This document shows positions 61,211 through 64,000 of a stretch of 64,000 nucleotides of DNA, piece by piece. The translations under genes and the position numbers were made by a program. How positions within the stretch are numbered: the first letter of the stretch is position 1; each line of letters starts with the position of its first letter. The notes beneath the pieces were generated by a model. That model had not been told where the DNA came from and made no database searches. It saw only the letters and a list, made by a program, of their open reading frames with translations. The stretch is from Saturnia japonica (lineage: Eukaryota; Arthropoda; Insecta; Lepidoptera; Saturniidae): assembly GCA_033032175.1 (NCBI GenBank), contig CM065325.1, positions 9,514,930 to 9,578,929 of the forward strand, in the 5' to 3' direction.

Positions 61211-61213
61211 TAA

Positions 61214-62174
61214 TGACTCCTTAACATCTTTGAATTTGTTCATAATTATAATTTTTCAAAGTAGGTACCTCCTACATATAAATATTACTCTTATAATTTA
61301 GGCATTAGAAGATTTACTTGTAGAGCATTTTTTTTTTATGTGCGAATTTATACGCGTAAATTATCCTTTTAGTTTTCGTTTGTTTTCTTTGTTATAAATT
61401 ATTTATCATTTAAAAATAAGTAATAAATAATCACCATTTAAATAAAATATTCGCTGCATCCTATATGAATGTTAAATTTAAACGAGAGAATAACATAAAA
61501 TATTTATTAACTACCGGCTACCTACTTTAGAGTTATTAATGCATCGAGAAGTACCTACCGTTAATACATTACAGACCACATTGGATAGACACAAAACCGC
61601 GATAAAACAAAGGACGTAATAGCTAGATAATTGTAGTTTATGGTTTATATGTTGTTATTCACAAAACAATACCTACAAAGGTTATACGTTCCAATAAATT
61701 AGGGCTTAGAAGTCCGAGAAAAATAACATGGTATTAATTATATTTTTTCTAAGACGTACATGAGACCATAACGTGCATGAAGGAACATTTAGAACGAGCT
61801 TATTAAGTTATTTATTAATTTATTTTGTAGCGACACACAGCGACATCTATCGAGCCACATAAGACACATCCTACTATCCTACATTGCGCAATAGAAATTA
61901 CAAAAAACAATTTCACAAATAAATTCATATAAAAGTTATTGTTATAGGCATCCTATAAAACCTCAGGGGTTTGTCTCAGCATGCCATGGCCTGAGGTTTT
62001 GTTCAACGCGTTGCTGTTCTTAATATAAATATGTGTAGGGTTAAACCTAACGTTCTGTTAAAAGATTATAATTTACTATACTTATTCAATAGAGTTGATG
62101 TAATAATCTTTAAATTTGTATTTCATGTTTTTATTATTTCAGTTAATTCCAGAAATCTGAATACTTTTATTTTT
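61214..62174. other. Intergenic DNA with one short hairpin
   Basis: The hairpin AAAACCTCAGG (61957-61967) / CCTGAGGTTTT (61990-62000) has an 11-bp perfect stem. Nothing else seen. Confidence 0.45.
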
Positions 62175-62560
62175 AAATTAGCTGTGCCCGCAGTTTCGCT
62201 CGCGTGGAATACAGAAAATGCCAACGGTCGGGCACACGCGCGAATCTTGCTGGAGCAAGATATATCCGCTCCCGGATATTTTAAAGACAAATGCTTATTG
62301 TGGATGTTCCTTAGAAGATAGACGTATACTCTCGCAGACTTTTTTGTAGATCTTTTTGATGTCTACAGTTATATGGTACATTAATTTGATATATCTCTTA
62401 TGGTTTACTCAGCGTAAGCCATTTAAGCGCCCGACTTTATGTACCATGGACAAGTTTTTTTTTATTTGTGCGGAACCCTAATTCTTCTTTATAAAATACT
62501 AGTAGCCTAAGTCACCTTCCTTACAATATCAGATATCTGCCAGTGTAAGTCCCGTCAAAA

Positions 62561-63351
62561 AAACTTGTTATAAAATTTCCTTAGCTGTACTATTTGTATC
62601 TAGCTGGTTTTGGTAATATTAAAAAGGTTAAATAAAAAAGTTGTTTCCCCGCTATTTTTCATTTGTTTTTCTTTCTGTAAACATGAGTGAATGTAATGAA
62701 GAAATTCGATACATTTTAAAATACTATTAATAAAAAGGCAAAAGTACAACTCAAGCAGCGAAAAAAATTTGTGATGTTTATGGACCTAATGCAGTGTCAG
62801 TAAGAGTAGCACAAAGTTGGTTCATTAGATTTCAGTCCGGAAATTTTGATGTTAAAGATGCACCTCGCTCTGATCGTTCCGTTACGAATAAAATGGACCC
62901 CATTTTTGAAAAAGTGGAGCAAGATCGGCATATCAGTAGTTACGATGTAGCTGAAGAACTACAAATTGACCACAAAACAGTTTTAACCCATTTGAAGATA
63001 CACCAAAAAGCTCGATATTTGGGTGGCACACGAGCTCATTGAAAGAAACCTAATGAATTGTGTACTTATTTGCGATTCATTATTGAGACGTCATGAAACC
63101 GAGCCGTTTTTGAAGAGATTTATAACTGACAATGAAAAGTGGATCACGTACGATAAGAACGTGCGAAAAAGGTCGTGGTCTAAGGTTGGCCAGACTTCAC
63201 AGACTGTGGCTAAACCTGGGCTAACTCGAAATAAGGTGATGCTGTGTGTATGGTGGGACTGGAAAGGCATTGTAAGGTCTGGAAACTGGAAAGTTCTTGA
63301 GTTTTCATATAAAAATGCGAAGACACTTTTCCCCCGACCTATTACTTTCTT
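62561..63351 (+). mobile_element. Mariner relic (internally deleted), nested
   Basis: This is the segment between the two halves of the host repeat. The right end carries an inverted-end-like sequence (AAAATGCGAAGACACTTTTC, then CCCCGACCTA). The matching left end is not visible, so the left side is truncated or diverged. About half of the transposase is missing. Confidence 0.65.
62683..63318 (+). pseudogene. Mariner transposase fragment, broken
   Basis: ATG at 62683 opens MSECNEEIRYILKYY, then two consecutive TAA codons (62728-62733). After these come the helix-turn-helix region (STTQAAKKICDVYGPNAVSV, WFIRFQSGNFDVKDAPRSDR). A frameshift near 62998 joins HLKIH to KKLDIWVAHELIERN. The typical catalytic-domain start follows (FITDNEKWITYDK, first Asp; VMLCVWWDWKGIV). 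The sequence then jumps to unrelated frame and the terminal end, so the second and third catalytic Asp residues are deleted. It cannot encode an active enzyme. Confidence 0.85.
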
Positions 63352-63423
63352 AAGCATTTACAAATAAGCTGTTATTTTAACATTACAATCAGACTCTTCA
63401 ATTTTATTATTTGTATAGGTATC

Positions 63424-63835
63424 TTTGCCCGCGGTTCCGCTCGCATGGACGACAGAAGAACGGGTAGTGCTTATAAATATCGTAGTTTCTTAAAACTTTT
63501 ATAACTCTTTATTGAATGAAGATATCGTGATAATTTTCTTTAAGATAGGACCATGAAACAAGAAGGAAAAGGAAAAAAATATCAAAATCAATAAGTCCGC
63601 GATACCATGAATACCACATGCCTATCTCTTATACATAATCCATAAAAAGGTAACCTGTGACAAACATTTGTTGAAAATTAAGAATTATTTATGAGCATTA
63701 TTTTTAGGAATGGTATATTAATTTTTAAGAACGAAAGACACTTTTATGAAGATACACTTTGCCCTTTATAGCATGTTATTTGGACACATAGTTTAGGAGA
63801 TAATGGAAAATTAAAATAATTTAACACTCGGTTCG
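63424..63835 (+). repeat. Box-type repeat, plus copy
   Basis: It starts TTTGCCCGCGGTTCCGCTCG. The body (GCCTATCTCTTATACATAAT, GTGACAAACATTTGTTGAAA, GCATGTTATTTGGACACATA) matches 43850-44050. Confidence 0.6.
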
Positions 63836-63839
63836 TGTC

Positions 63840-64000
63840 TTTTACTATAGTACTGTAGCAGTAGTGGCGCGAATGAGCCATGTGACTTTATAACCCTGAC
63901 CGTCTGAACAAAAATTTGTTTATATAATTTATAGCCTATTTATTGAGAAAGGGTATATAGGCCCTATAACTTCACGCTAAGACTCTAAGAAGCGGAGCAG
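63840..64000 (-). repeat. Start of another box-type repeat, cut by the window edge
   Basis: TATAGCCTATTTATTGAGAA and GAAGCGGAGCAG correspond to the middle of the (AAAC)-tailed subtype at 27945. The 5' box would lie beyond 64000. Confidence 0.5.

Larger units (their letters stand above)
62175..63425 (+). repeat. Box repeat, plus, split by a mariner insertion
   Basis: The left part 62175-62560 (AGCTGTGCCCGCAGTTTCGC start, GTCCCGTCAAAA end) and the right part from about 63352 (AGCATTTACAAATAAGCTGT, then CTTCAATTTTATTATTTGTA) are contiguous in the copy at 53943-54480. Confidence 0.7.

Noticed and set aside
1..64000. Looked for CRISPR arrays, bacterial operons and a retroviral envelope frame
   Set aside because: No spaced direct repeats, no operon-like gene packing, and no frame after the BEL integrase; the window is insect nuclear DNA.

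Overview
The window looks like part of a moth or butterfly (Lepidoptera) nuclear genome. The evidence is AT-rich non-coding DNA, large introns, a dense load of interspersed repeats carrying the 'GTGCCCGCGGCTTCGC'-type box seen throughout Lepidoptera, tRNA-derived SINEs, BEL/Pao, RTE-like and mariner relics, and one host gene whose protein is clearly an insect Fos.

The only host gene I can build with confidence is kayak (kay, Fos; a bZIP subunit of AP-1) on the minus strand. Its coding exons are at 13775-13837, 11508-11682, 10269-10824, 9668-9806 and 9258-9470 (read right to left). They join in phase into a 381-residue protein. A second in-phase first exon lies 29 kb further upstream (42861-42965). 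It has a strong GTAAGT donor, a TATA-like box and a perfect AP-1 site beside it, so the locus probably has at least two promoters and most of 14-43 kb is the first intron of the longer transcript. The 3' UTR and downstream flank run from 9257 to about 8.4 kb. Several GC-rich islands in the intron (about 14.1, 21.6, 22.35, 30.6, 31.3 and 40.95 kb) are candidate promoters or enhancers.

The left edge (1 to about 4 kb) is the 3' end of a BEL/Pao LTR retrotransposon: RNase H, integrase and C-terminal domain, polypurine tract, 3' LTR. Its LTR is split by a non-LTR element with a 67-A tail and a target-site duplication of about 12-15 bp. A second, short 3' end of that same non-LTR family sits at 6451-6534, also with a target duplication.

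The rest of the intron and the region upstream of kay (43-64 kb) is mobile-element territory. I delimited DNA elements by their inverted ends and target duplications: pogo/Tigger-like (25869-26052), hAT-like (29766-29981), three elements with 3-bp TAA duplications of PIF/Harbinger type (44540-45600; 48494-49066, with a relic of a Harbinger transposase start; 61060-61210), and a 2.8-kb element at 56623-59445. This last element has TTA duplications, 27-bp ends and a broken transposase. Its DDE motif arrangement resembles Zator/ISAzo13, and it has a C2H2 finger near its C terminus. It is the most unusual item here. A mariner relic is nested inside another repeat at 62561-63351.

There are also several long inverted repeats (35931-36086, 45848-46003, 46491-46686), a 278-bp tandem duplication (26146-26632), two adjacent tRNA-derived SINEs (53236-53830) and an RTE-like LINE tail (55085-55455). 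No rRNA, functional tRNA or CRISPR is visible.
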